Positions 49,720 through 57,546 of a DNA stretch of 64,000 bases are shown one piece after another. Source of the DNA: Chloroflexi bacterium UBA6077 (GTDB lineage: Bacteria > Chloroflexota > UBA6077); the NCBI GenBank assembly GCA_002436065.1, contig DIXP01000008.1, positions 181,452-245,451 of the forward strand. The letters are read 5' to 3'. Below the pieces are notes generated by a model. The model worked only from the letters and a program-made list of their open reading frames with translations, did not search any database and was not told where the DNA came from. The stretch's first letter is position 1. Each line of letters begins with the position of its first letter. The translations under genes were made by a program, and so were the position numbers.

Positions 49720-51099
49720 CTATCTCCTACGCTGCCAGCCCTGCCGCCGGCTCCAGGACGTGACCACGCTGCCCGTCGCCGCCATCCTGCTGCTGACTGC
49801 ATAGCGCCACTCGTCAGCGGCATGGTCCTCGCCATCTGTGTCCATGTCCTCGGGGTTGGTCTTCGAGTACACCTGATCGGGGATCGTGCGGATGAACTCG
49901 TAGCAGTTGGCAAACACCTGGAAGCCCGGCCTGCCATCCGGCTTATCGGCCAGCAGATCGCGGCATAGCCGCCAGCCGTTGACACGATCGTTGTTAGCCG
50001 GAGTCAGCTGCACCCCCTTCTCAGCGTAGATCTCTGCCGTACTGCGCCCACTCTCGCTCTTCCGTGCCCACACGCTGGGGTCCGACAGCCGCACATCAGC
50101 TGACCCCTCAACCGTGGCCTCCGTCGCAAGGATGCGCTCGCAAGCCTCAGAGTCATTCAGTTCCTTGGCATACAGCTCCCTGATCCTGTATACGTGGTCA
50201 GAGTCAGGATCCTGCGTGTAGATCCCATAGCTCAGCGGCTTCGCGTATCCCCAGTCCAGGCCGGCCCACTTACGCCAATACTTAGGTACCGGGAATGGCT
50301 CCACGATATGCCGCTCATAGCCCCACGTGCTGAAGAACTGCCCCGCGAAGATGCTCCAGTCGCCGTCGCGCATAGCCCGCCGCACCACTGGATCGCTGAT
50401 CCCCTCAAGCATCAACTCGTAGTCGCCAGAGAGAGAGGGATTGTCCACCAACTTGGAGAGGAGGAAGGCCCGCCTCAACCCACCGTGCTCCCGCAGCGCC
50501 ATCCAGGGTTGCCCACCGTGGCGCTGGCTCTCCTCCACGAACTGCCGCTTGAAGTAGCTGTGCCCGACATTGCCAGGGTTACTACCGTAGACGATGGTCG
50601 GATACCATCCTGGCTTCGTCGAACGAACGCGACCGCGCAGCATCGTCACCATGAACTCGGTGAAATGCGTCGCCTCGTCGATCAACAGCGCGTCCCACTC
50701 TGCGGAGTAGTAGCGATCAACCTCGCCCTCACGCTCGCAGTGCCGGAACTCCGTGATCGAGCCGTTCGTCCATCTAAACTCGTGCTTACCCTCGTTGTAG
50801 TCGCCGAGAGAGCGCGGAACCTCGAGCCGGAAGGTGCGGATCATGTTCTCTTCCAGCTCAGGGTAAGTGCGCCGGAAGATCACGGACACACTGTTAGGGA
50901 TCTGCGTCGCCACGGTCGCGGCTACGCAGCGAATCAGGTGGCTCTTGCCCCCGCCGGCCGCACCGCCGTACAGCAGCTCGTGGACACTGCCGGAGCGGTC
51001 ATCCCACGCCTCAGGCGTCCACCCCAGCAACTCCATGGCCATCGCCTGGCGATCGTGCAGCTCGTAGAGAGCCCGGACCTCAGTCGTCGCTGTTGTCAT
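49720..51099 (-). CDS. terL: Terminase large subunit
   Basis: The 459-residue protein has the packaging ATPase Walker A (YGGAAGGGKSHLIRC, about residue 45) and Walker B (WDALLIDEATHF). The RNase H-like nuclease has GLDWGYAKP, LSDPSVWA and DHAADEWRYA acidic clusters. It cuts concatemeric DNA and drives it into the procapsid. ATG 51099 overlaps the small terminase gene by 20 bp and the longer frame is not conserved. It is coupled to the portal gene. Confidence 0.93.
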   Translation of the reverse strand: MTTATTEVRALYELHDRQAMAMELLGWTPEAWDDRSGSVHELLYGGAAGGGKSHLIRCVAATVATQIPNSVSVIFRRTYPELEENMIRTFRLEVPRSLGDYNEGKHEFRWTNGSITEFRHCEREGEVDRYYSAEWDALLIDEATHFTEFMVTMLRGRVRSTKPGWYPTIVYGSNPGNVGHSYFKRQFVEESQRHGGQPWMALREHGGLRRAFLLSKLVDNPSLSGDYELMLEGISDPVVRRAMRDGDWSIFAGQFFSTWGYERHIVEPFPVPKYWRKWAGLDWGYAKPLSYGIYTQDPDSDHVYRIRELYAKELNDSEACERILATEATVEGSADVRLSDPSVWARKSESGRSTAEIYAEKGVQLTPANNDRVNGWRLCRDLLADKPDGRPGFQVFANCYEFIRTIPDQVYSKTNPEDMDTDGEDHAADEWRYAVSSRMAATGSVVTSWSRRQGWQRRR

Positions 51100-51631
51100 C
51101 GGTCTTTCCTCTCGGCTTCCACGGTATGACCTGAATGGCCACGCTACCGGAGGCTGCCAGATCAACCTTCTCCCGGCGATCACCCTTCTCCTTGGCAATA
51201 TCGTCCAAGAGCCCTCGAAGCTGCTCTACCTCGGCTGCATTGAATCGCTGTATCTCTCTAAACCCGGCCTTGCCACCGCCTTTGTAGTCGCGCAACCACA
51301 GCTTCTCGGGGTCCTGAAGCTCGTCGAACAGCTTCTCGGCAAGCCGTTTGAGCGCCGCTACACGCTCGTGAGACAGCGCGTACCCGGCTTCCATGATCGA
51401 GCGCCTATAGGCAGCCTCACGCTCTTCCGCAGCCTTCGCCTCTCGATCGGCGATATCTTTGAGACGCGCCTGCCAGCAAAAGCGCTGTGACCACGCAGCA
51501 AGGGTTTCAAACCGTCGCGTTGGCGCTTCGTCGACTGAGCGATAGTGAGCCGCAAGACTGCGTAGACTACGCCCTGGTCCCATGGCCACGTAGTCAGCCC
51601 AGGCTTGGCGTGCCCTCGCAGTCTCGACCAT
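51080..51631 (-). CDS. terS: Putative terminase small subunit
   Basis: The 183-residue protein begins with ARQAWADYVAMGPGRSLRSLAAHY, a helix-turn-helix of terS type, followed by a coiled coil (RLKDIADREAKAAEEREAAYRRSIMEAGYALSHERVAALKRLAEKLFDEL). It lies directly upstream of the large terminase and overlaps it. Small terminases recognise the packaging site. The first ATG follows AAGGGG, which is part of the palindrome in module C, so translation may be controlled there. Confidence 0.8.
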   Translation of the reverse strand: MVETARARQAWADYVAMGPGRSLRSLAAHYRSVDEAPTRRFETLAAWSQRFCWQARLKDIADREAKAAEEREAAYRRSIMEAGYALSHERVAALKRLAEKLFDELQDPEKLWLRDYKGGGKAGFREIQRFNAAEVEQLRGLLDDIAKEKGDRREKVDLAASGSVAIQVIPWKPRGKTDDNSDD

Positions 51632-51640
51632 AGTGAAAAT

Positions 51641-51704
51641 CCCCTTATAGGGCTGCCCAATTCGATTCCGATTCACATGCCCAAAGGCGAGTGGCGGCAG
51701 CCCA
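51641..51704. repeat. Phage intergenic module C, left half only
   Basis: CCCCTTATAGGG (51641-51652) and GAGTGGCGGCAGCCCA (51689-51704) are 48 bp apart start to start, the same as in modules A (48) and D (47). Read on the minus strand it lies just upstream of terS, and the AAGGGG of the palindrome is the terS SD. The right half is replaced by motifs of the divergent switch. Confidence 0.75.
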
Positions 51705-51734
51705 GCAGCGTGTTACGTCTAGCACCCTACCATC

Positions 51735-51838
51735 AGTCCGTTATGCCTGCAATATGCGCATAGCCCAGATATGCATAACAGACTAGCATTGGACAGTCCG
51801 TTATGCCTGTGAGAAGCTACACTCAGGGTATGCGCATA
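51735..51838. promoter_or_regulatory. Divergent switch region: three AGTCYGTTATGC copies and two TATGCGCATA palindromes
   Basis: AGTCCGTTATGCCTG occurs at 51735-51749 and 51795-51809 and in reverse at 51773-51784. The 10-bp palindrome TATGCGCATA occurs at 51753-51762 and 51829-51838. The region separates the late minus-strand genes (terS first) from the plus-strand TOPRIM gene. This dense set of sites is typical of a phage switch where regulators bind. Confidence 0.7.
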
Positions 51839-51865
51839 CATATAGAGAAGGAAGGAGCAGCAATC

Positions 51866-53230
51866 ATGCGCGGCTATCAGGCAATCAAGGAGCTATCCAA
51901 GGAGACCGGCCAGCCCATTCCGTCGTTACTGGCACTGGCCCGCCAGAATGACCCCTTCTTCGGAGGCAGCCCCGCCAACGTGGATCTGGCCACCTGGTTT
52001 CGCGGGATCTGGCGCAATGCTGGCTTCTCCCAGGGCGTCCACCTGCGGCGGGTCCACTACCAGCTAGTGTCCACCGGAGCCAAGCGCCACGACGACCGAG
52101 CCTATGAGAACACGCTTCAGTGCTGGGACTACCTGTGCCAGGCAGGCAAGGCGGCAAGGTACCTCGGCTACGTTTCTCCAACCGCCTTCGAGGATCGCCG
52201 CAACCCACCTCCGCATAACAACGTCTACGCGCGGTGGGACGACCCGAACCCCAGCGCCTACATCCCCAGTCCGGAGTGGCAACTACCCGAGATCACAGTC
52301 GACATAGCCGAGGACATCAACCTCTCTCTACCACAGCCGGAGATCAGCGGCTACGACTATCAGGACGCGGATCAGCCCTACCACCTGGTGCTGTTCGTCG
52401 AGAAATCCACGATGAACGACGTCCTGGAACCGATCTGCCAGGAACTCGGCATGGACTACATCACCAGTCTCGGCTTCCAATCGATCACTACCGTGGTAAA
52501 CCTGCTCCAGCGCATCCAGCGACTGGACAAACCATGTCGGATAGCCTACATCTCCGACTTCGATCCAGCCGGCGACTTCATGCCGGTGGGTGTTGCTAGG
52601 CAGATTGAGTACTGGGCACAGAACTACTGCTCCAAGGAGGTGAAGCTTCAACCCATCTGCCTTACCCATGACCAGGTGGAAGAATGGAACCTACCTACGA
52701 TCCCCATCAAGGAGAGTGATCTCCGAGCCAATGGCTTCATGGAGCGCCGCAACTGCAACGGCGCGGTAGAGCTGGACGCTCTCGAAGCACTGCATCCTGG
52801 TGAGCTGGCAAGGATCGTCCGTGAATGGGCGGAGCCCTACCGAGACACCGAGTACAGCGAGAAGCTGAGCGAAGCACAGAACAGCGCTCAGGAATACGTG
52901 ACTCAGGAGTGGCAGGCGCAGACGCACAGTGAGGCCGCTGACCTTGGCCTGTACAAGGCTCAAGCCATCCAGGTGGTGCGCTCCTACGAGAGCAGGCTTC
53001 AGGCTCTGGCCGACGAGATGGCCATGGAGCTGGAGCCAATTCAGAAGCGCATCGAAGCCGTTCGGCAAGTCGTACAGGAGCGGATCGACGATTTCAGCCC
53101 GGCGCTTCCCGAGCGACCGGAGCCAGAGACCGACTACGTCGACGAGTATGACGTCCTCTTCGACAGCAACCGCGACTACATGGACCAGCTCGCCGTCTAC
53201 CAGGCTCGGAAGAACGGGGAGGCAGCATGA
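51866..53230 (+). CDS. TOPRIM-fold protein (Top6A-like)
   Basis: The 454-residue protein has a TOPRIM domain at about residues 165-260: HLVLFVEKSTMNDVLEPICQELGMDY holds the conserved Glu, and IAYISDFDPAGDFMP the DxD. The DFDPxG form is as in Top6A/Spo11-type and phage TOPRIM proteins. The N-terminal part is helical (TWFRGIWRNAGFSQGVHLRRVHYQLV, winged-helix-like) and the C-terminus is coiled coil. It likely binds or cuts DNA with Mg2+. ATG 51866 has AAGGAG 9 nt upstream; an ATG at 51803 overlaps the switch sites. Confidence 0.75.
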   Translation: MRGYQAIKELSKETGQPIPSLLALARQNDPFFGGSPANVDLATWFRGIWRNAGFSQGVHLRRVHYQLVSTGAKRHDDRAYENTLQCWDYLCQAGKAARYLGYVSPTAFEDRRNPPPHNNVYARWDDPNPSAYIPSPEWQLPEITVDIAEDINLSLPQPEISGYDYQDADQPYHLVLFVEKSTMNDVLEPICQELGMDYITSLGFQSITTVVNLLQRIQRLDKPCRIAYISDFDPAGDFMPVGVARQIEYWAQNYCSKEVKLQPICLTHDQVEEWNLPTIPIKESDLRANGFMERRNCNGAVELDALEALHPGELARIVREWAEPYRDTEYSEKLSEAQNSAQEYVTQEWQAQTHSEAADLGLYKAQAIQVVRSYESRLQALADEMAMELEPIQKRIEAVRQVVQERIDDFSPALPERPEPETDYVDEYDVLFDSNRDYMDQLAVYQARKNGEAA

Positions 53231-53231
53231 C

Positions 53232-53477
53232 ATGAGACAGCCATCACGACCCGAACGCTGGCAGCGCGCCACCGATCAGATGCGTGAAGGACTGGACGAG
53301 TTGAAAGCGTTGCAGGAGGAGTACCAGGATTGGATGGACAACTTCCCCGAGAACGCACAGAGCAGCGCAACCTACGAGAAGCTTGAAGCGGTGTGTGACC
53401 TGGATTTGGACGAACTCGATAGCCAGATTGACGACATCATGAACATCGACCTGCCCAAGGGGTTCGGGCGAGACTAA
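53232..53477 (+). CDS. Small helical phage protein
   Basis: The 81-residue acidic protein (RWQRATDQMREGLDELKALQEEYQDWMDN, then YEKLEAVCDLDLDELDSQIDDIMNIDLP) is a coiled coil and unrecognised. It starts one base after the TOPRIM gene stop, so the two are co-translated and probably partners. Confidence 0.65.
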   Translation: MRQPSRPERWQRATDQMREGLDELKALQEEYQDWMDNFPENAQSSATYEKLEAVCDLDLDELDSQIDDIMNIDLPKGFGRD

Positions 53478-53507
53478 GGCAGGCAGAGAAAGGAAGAGAG
53501 GAACACA

Positions 53508-53696
53508 ATGCCCGAATCGCTCAACCTACTGGTACCCGCCAACCTCAAAGTGCGGCTGCTGGAGATCGCCGCGTCGGTGGGGGCTCTTGCCCCCACCGGC
53601 CCCAGGCGAGGGCAACCCAGCATCAGCACACTCATCAAAATGATCGCCGCCGGAGACATCCTGCTCCGGCGGCGAAAGCCCACTAGTCTGGAGTAA
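53508..53696 (+). CDS. Small ribbon-helix-helix-like protein
   Basis: The 62-residue protein has SLNLLVPANLKVRLLEIAASVG and SISTLIKMIAAGDILLRRRK. A beta-strand followed by two helices fits a ribbon-helix-helix DNA-binding fold. It could be the regulator of the switch at 51.7 kb. That is only a suggestion from size and place. AGAGGA precedes ATG by about 7 nt. Confidence 0.55.
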   Translation: MPESLNLLVPANLKVRLLEIAASVGALAPTGPRRGQPSISTLIKMIAAGDILLRRRKPTSLE

Positions 53697-53721
53697 GGAC
53701 GGGTAGTCCCGCCCTTACTCC
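53690..53721. terminator. Bidirectional terminator between convergent genes
   Basis: GGAGTAAGG and CCTTACTCC with inner CGGG/CCCG form a strong stem around TAGT. It overlaps the ends of both convergent genes, including the TAA stop of the plus-strand gene. Confidence 0.8.
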
Positions 53722-53954
53722 TTGTATCTCAGAGGCCTAACCTCAGCATCCAGCAGCCGTGGCCACTCTGTCTTCTTCCTTCGAGGCCTCGGAGGATAGA
53801 TCGGCGAAGCGCTAGACGGTATCGCCGTGGGCGGTTTCGCTCCCTCCCGTTTGAGAGCCTTACGTAGCTCTCGCAGTCGCATCTCCTCAACACCGGTCCG
53901 TTTGAGCTTGTTAGCGAGCTGCCTGTACTCCCTCATAAGGGTGTTCGTGTCCAT
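53715..53954 (-). CDS. Small basic phage protein
   Basis: The 79-residue basic protein has an N-terminal helix (TLMREYRQLANKLKRTGVEEMRLRELRKALKREG) and a Pro/Arg-rich tail. It is unrecognised but probably binds nucleic acid. It starts directly after the stop of the zinc protein, so translation is coupled. Confidence 0.6.
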   Translation of the reverse strand: MDTNTLMREYRQLANKLKRTGVEEMRLRELRKALKREGAKPPTAIPSSASPIYPPRPRRKKTEWPRLLDAEVRPLRYKE

Positions 53955-54140
53955 CTAGCCAGCCTCCACCGCCTTGATCTCCCTGTACTCCCCGATCAGC
54001 TTCCGCATGCAGCCATCGCAGACCCCATGCTTCGCCCTGCCGAACAGCGGGAGACCATCTGCCTTAACCCACTTCCCGCCGTCCCATATCGCGTGACACC
54101 AGCAACATTGTCTGAGCACCAGTGGAACGTAACGAGTCAC
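53955..54140 (-). CDS. Small zinc-finger-like phage protein
   Basis: The 61-residue protein has LRQCCWCHAIWDGGKWVKADG and HGVCDGCMRKLIGEYREI. Two CxxC pairs (one as CCxxC) would bind zinc. The GTG at 54140 is chosen because GGGGAG lies 6 nt upstream and because GTGA overlaps the stop of the 47-residue gene. A longer frame to 54248 adds Gly/Ala-rich residues that are not protein-like. Confidence 0.6.
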   Translation of the reverse strand: MTRYVPLVLRQCCWCHAIWDGGKWVKADGLPLFGRAKHGVCDGCMRKLIGEYREIKAVEAG

Positions 54141-54280
54141 TTCCTTCTCCCCTTCACGACCAGTCGCACCCACAGGTGCGGGCAACCCCTGAGCAGGCAC
54201 ACCGCGAAAGCCTTGAGTGGGTGCACCCGCGCCCGCTTCTTCTCGCACCAGTACCGGCCCTTGCTACCTCGACGCGGCAT
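54137..54280 (-). CDS. 47-residue basic protein
   Basis: The frame from ATG 54280 encodes a very basic protein (RRGSKGRYWCEKKRARVHPLKAF...LWVRLVVKGRRK). Its start overlaps the end of the VRR-NUC gene by 17 bp, and its TGA overlaps the next GTG (GTGA). The tight coupling on both sides supports a real gene. The function is unknown; the basic charge suggests DNA or RNA binding. Confidence 0.5.
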   Translation of the reverse strand: MPRRGSKGRYWCEKKRARVHPLKAFAVCLLRGCPHLWVRLVVKGRRK

Positions 54281-54614
54281 CGATCAAACCTAGCTTGACC
54301 AGTTCAGCTCGAACAACCTGAAAAGTGGACCGAGCCAAGGTCTCGTCGATATATCCCTTAGCTAGTTCGAAGTCGTCGAACCAGCCGACTATCGATCCCG
54401 TAGCCTCCCACTCCTTTAGCCGCTTCTGCTGGAGTGGCGTTGGTTTTTCTCCCTTTTGCTTGATCTCGAACTCGAAGTGCAGCCCGCACAGCGAGCCGTA
54501 CAGGTCAGGATCACCCTTGTGCCCGTAGGCCGTGCCGTGTCTCTTGCGGCACTTACACCCAGGCTGGATATTGATGTACGCCATGATCCGCTCATGGAGA
54601 CTCTTCTCACGCAT
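54264..54614 (-). CDS. VRR-NUC family nuclease
   Basis: The 116-residue protein has the VRR-NUC core: GTAYGHKGDPDLYGSLCGLHFEFEIKQKGEKPTPLQQKRLKEWEATGSIVGW. The GDPDL and FEFEIKQKG strands hold the Asp and ExK active site of this PD-(D/E)XK group, and QxxRLxxW is the family helix. These are structure-specific DNA nucleases, often Holliday-junction resolvases of phages. ATG 54614 has GGAGG 8 nt upstream. Confidence 0.85.
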   Translation of the reverse strand: MREKSLHERIMAYINIQPGCKCRKRHGTAYGHKGDPDLYGSLCGLHFEFEIKQKGEKPTPLQQKRLKEWEATGSIVGWFDDFELAKGYIDETLARSTFQVVRAELVKLGLIDAASR

Positions 54615-55071
54615 TTTCTTCACCTCCAGGCGGCAGCGCCTGGCACCTTGCCACCATGAGTTGATAGACTGTCTGCCCTGCCGACCCCTGGATCATGTAA
54701 GGGAGCATCACCTCTTCGAGGTCGGCTAGCCCCGCCTGGATCAAAGCGAGCTGCGCGTCGACCCAATCGCGGAGTATCCGCCAGCACACCCGCGCTGCCT
54801 GCTCACGGTTGGCGAAGCGACGCTGTACGCGGCCACGCTCGTACTGTTCCTCGAGGATCGTGAACACGGCATCCACCCTGGCAGGGAGCGCGAACCCTCG
54901 CTCTCCGATCTCCGTGTTGATCAGGAACGACAGCCCTGAAGGCTGACCATTGTCGTCGTAATCGATCTGGAGCGACCGCGCTCCAGCGCCGGCGAGGAGG
55001 CCCATGATCTCGCCCAACGTCTTTTCAGCGCTGATGCTTGTGGTGTAGTTCATCAGTGGCTTATCGGGCAT
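54607..55071 (-). CDS. Conserved-looking phage protein of unknown function
   Basis: The 154-residue protein starts with a strand-helix pattern (MNYTTSISAEKTLGEIMGLLAGAGARSLQIDYDDNGQPSGLSFLI). It then has helices ending in LEEVMLPYMIQG. The first part resembles a domain seen in many phage early blocks, of unknown role. It overlaps both neighbours by 8 to 11 bp, so it is part of the replication operon. Confidence 0.65.
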   Translation of the reverse strand: MPDKPLMNYTTSISAEKTLGEIMGLLAGAGARSLQIDYDDNGQPSGLSFLINTEIGERGFALPARVDAVFTILEEQYERGRVQRRFANREQAARVCWRILRDWVDAQLALIQAGLADLEEVMLPYMIQGSAGQTVYQLMVARCQALPPGGEENA

Positions 55072-55258
55072 CGCCCACCTCCTGCTGTTTTCTTAGCTGC
55101 CGCACTCTCACCATGAGCCGTCCCCTGTCCATGTCGGATAGCTCGCAGTTGCAGCTTGTAGCCATGGCGTAGGCGTCGCACTCCAGTTTGGGCAGGTAGT
55201 CCAGACCGATTACCAGTCGCTTGCCACAAAGAGGGCAGACCGTATCAAGCTTGGTCAT
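55061..55258 (-). CDS. Small zinc-ribbon-like protein
   Basis: The 65-residue protein has TVCPLCGKRL (CxxC) and later ECDAYAMATSCNCEL. These cysteines would bind one zinc ion. The role is unknown. ATG 55258 gives the tidy N-terminus; a start at 55279 is an alternative. Confidence 0.55.
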   Translation of the reverse strand: MTKLDTVCPLCGKRLVIGLDYLPKLECDAYAMATSCNCELSDMDRGRLMVRVRQLRKQQEVGDAR

Positions 55259-55266
55259 GTTGTTGC

Positions 55267-55791
55267 TCACGAGCCCCACACCCCCGGCTGCCTTCGCCTC
55301 AATAGGAATGCAGCATTTCGGAACCTTGCATAGTGCTCCATTGGCATGATGATGTTCGCCTGGGTGTTTACCTGTCCGTTGCTCACGAGAGATACCTGCA
55401 TTTCGGCGTCAGGTCCGAACGCCTGCATCCCGGCCTTCACGACCTCCACTACAGGCGACGGCGAGGCGGAGAGGGCGGCATCAATCTCGGCATCCACTCT
55501 CAGGAAAGCCCCCTCAAATCCGCCACGAGCCAGAGAGCCTTTAGGGAAGACTTGCCGCGCTACCTCCATGGACTCCCTCACACTACGCAGCGCCTCCTCC
55601 AACTGGGCGACGCGGGCCTGTGACTCCTGGAGTTTGGCTTGCTGGTGCTGTATCGCCTGAACTTGATTGCGGTTCATCTCATCATAGGCGCTAAGTAACG
55701 CCCTGATGGTCTTGAACTGCCCCGAGAAATGTTTGCCCGACTCCAGTGCCCCTAGCTGCGCTAGGATCTCAGGCATTATCTCAATCCTCAT
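55267..55791 (-). CDS. Phage coiled-coil protein
   Basis: The 174-residue protein has a central coiled coil (NRNQVQAIQHQQAKLQESQARVAQLEEALRSVRESMEVARQV) and a C-terminal beta-like region (EMQVSLVSNGQVNTQANIIMPMEHYARF). It is unrecognised. Its position next to zinc-ribbon and helicase genes suggests a DNA-metabolism role. Confidence 0.55.
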   Translation of the reverse strand: MRIEIMPEILAQLGALESGKHFSGQFKTIRALLSAYDEMNRNQVQAIQHQQAKLQESQARVAQLEEALRSVRESMEVARQVFPKGSLARGGFEGAFLRVDAEIDAALSASPSPVVEVVKAGMQAFGPDAEMQVSLVSNGQVNTQANIIMPMEHYARFRNAAFLLRRRQPGVWGS

Positions 55792-55828
55792 TCTCTCGTA
55801 TCCTCCCTATCAACTCGACCTATGAGCA

Positions 55829-55948
55829 TCACCACACCCCTAGTACCCGACCAGCGACGAACAGCAGCAGGGCGGGCAACCCCACCAGAATCGTCATTGT
55901 GTAGACCAGGAACCCCACCAGGATCAGGTCCTCGACTAGCGCGCTCAC
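55829..55948 (-). CDS. 39-residue single-span membrane peptide
   Basis: The GTG at 55948 overlaps the stop of the UvrD-like helicase (GTGA). The peptide is almost wholly one hydrophobic helix (LILVGFLVYTMTILVGLPALLLFVAG). The strict coupling suggests a true gene. A membrane-acting regulator, for example a lysis or exclusion peptide, is possible but not shown. Confidence 0.5.
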   Translation of the reverse strand: MSALVEDLILVGFLVYTMTILVGLPALLLFVAGRVLGVW

Positions 55949-57546
55949 GCCACCATCCTCCCTACGTTGCAGGGCGAGACCGGTTGGCACAGTACCAACT
56001 GCTCCCTCGCCCTCGTCATGCCTACGTACATCTGCCGCCGGATGCCGTCTCGCCCCTCCCCGGGCATCATCCACTCCTGCATCCCCGCCTGACTTAGGTC
56101 GGGACACAGGTACACCACGTCGGCTTCTCCACCTTTCACGCTATGCACCGTCCCCACACACAGCTTCGGTCGCTCCGTCAAACCCGCTACGCCATGCCTC
56201 CGCAGCACGGCCAGCGGAAACTCCATCGTCCGCCGCTTGTCACCGATCATGTGGTCGCGATACCAGTCCAGTTCCATCCCCAGAATGGGCATGTGCGCCT
56301 CGTCCTTGAAGTGGTCCAGCAGCTCCTCGTACTCCAGAACGCGAGTCCCCTTCAGCTTCTCTACAATGACCTTCCGGCCATACTTGAACACCCCTTCAGC
56401 CCGCAGCACCTCGGCCCACATCCGCACATCGTCCGCCGCCCACTCTCGCCGCTCATCGCCGAAGTAGTCGACGTGAGGACGCAGGAAGGCGAGTAGCCGA
56501 TCCACCATGCTCGTCCCACGATGGCCTCTCAGCGGATTCCAGTCGCCGCGGTTCCGGCGATACGGGTTATGGAACGGGATCCCCTCCCGCCTCAGCACAG
56601 CAATCAGCGGATGGAGCATGTAGCCGCAGCTCGCCAGCACCATCACAGTCCTGCCATCACCGATCTGCCGGAGTGCGTCCTCTACGATCGGCTCGGGATA
56701 TCGATACGTTGCTTCAACATCCCTTACCTCGCCGTCGCAGTCGCGAGCTGCGTACTCCTTCGGTTCTCGCCTCTGGACTCCCTGTATCCAGGCTGACGCT
56801 ACCTGCAGCACAGCCCTGGGAACCCTGTAGCTCTGCCGGAGGACACGCTTCTGCTCCTCCGGCACCGGAGGATCGAGAAATGCCTCGGGACTGGACCCAC
56901 GCCACTCATAGATGGCCTGGTCATCGTCCCCGCACACCACGAAGAACGACATGCGACGTCCCCACTTGCGCACCAGCGCCAGCTCCAGGGCAGATGAGTC
57001 TTGCATCTCGTCGAAGAACCCAACACGGGGATTACCAGGAGCCGTGTCCAATCTCTCCAATGCCCGCTCGATCATGCCGGTGAAGTCGATGTAGTCGTTC
57101 CGCTCTACCCACTCTTCCCAGCACCTGGCGAAGCCGACAACCAGCGGAGGCCAGAGATCGCGGCAAATCATCCGCGCCCTGAGCACCTGGTAGCGGGCCA
57201 TCAGCTCGTCACCGGCAGTCTGGTACTGTCGCTCAGTCGCCGGCTCGTCCAGGTCGTGGCCCTCGCTGGAGAGGGCGTACTGCGGATACTCCGCGTTGAA
57301 ATCCTTGACCTTCGTCTCTGCTATCGTTGGCTTGCCCAGGGCCCGGTAGCAGTGGGCATGCAGCGTCCCCACTCGTTCGGGGTCCACGGGCAGGTCGCGC
57401 CCCGCTATCTCCGCCGCTGCCGTCCTCGTGAACGACGCGACGATCACCCCATCGGAGCCGTGCTTCTCCACCGCATCACGAACATACCGTGATAGCGTCG
57501 TCGTCTTCCCCGTGCCCGGGGGGCCGAACACACGCCACTCGCCCAT
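55945..57546 (-). CDS. UvrD/Rep-like superfamily 1 DNA helicase
   Basis: The 533-residue protein has the superfamily 1 motifs in order: GPPGTGKTT (Walker A, residues 8-16), VASFTRTAAAEIAGR (Ia), GFFDEMQDSS (II), CGDDDQAIYEWRGSSP (III), LRQSYRVP (IV), VGTVHSVKGGEADVV (V) and QMYVGMTRAREQL (VI). It is a 3' to 5' DNA helicase by family. ATG 57546 overlaps the HD hydrolase stop (TGATG). An ATG at 57561 is an alternative. It is shorter than UvrD, lacking part of domain 2B. Confidence 0.9.
   Translation of the reverse strand: MGEWRVFGPPGTGKTTTLSRYVRDAVEKHGSDGVIVASFTRTAAAEIAGRDLPVDPERVGTLHAHCYRALGKPTIAETKVKDFNAEYPQYALSSEGHDLDEPATERQYQTAGDELMARYQVLRARMICRDLWPPLVVGFARCWEEWVERNDYIDFTGMIERALERLDTAPGNPRVGFFDEMQDSSALELALVRKWGRRMSFFVVCGDDDQAIYEWRGSSPEAFLDPPVPEEQKRVLRQSYRVPRAVLQVASAWIQGVQRREPKEYAARDCDGEVRDVEATYRYPEPIVEDALRQIGDGRTVMVLASCGYMLHPLIAVLRREGIPFHNPYRRNRGDWNPLRGHRGTSMVDRLLAFLRPHVDYFGDERREWAADDVRMWAEVLRAEGVFKYGRKVIVEKLKGTRVLEYEELLDHFKDEAHMPILGMELDWYRDHMIGDKRRTMEFPLAVLRRHGVAGLTERPKLCVGTVHSVKGGEADVVYLCPDLSQAGMQEWMMPGEGRDGIRRQMYVGMTRAREQLVLCQPVSPCNVGRMVA

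Larger units (their letters stand above)
51632..51865. other. Divergent intergenic region between terS and the TOPRIM gene
   Basis: About 230 bp hold module C and the switch sites described above, and no gene. Promoters for both directions must lie here, but I could not fix a -35/-10 pair for either. Confidence 0.5.
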
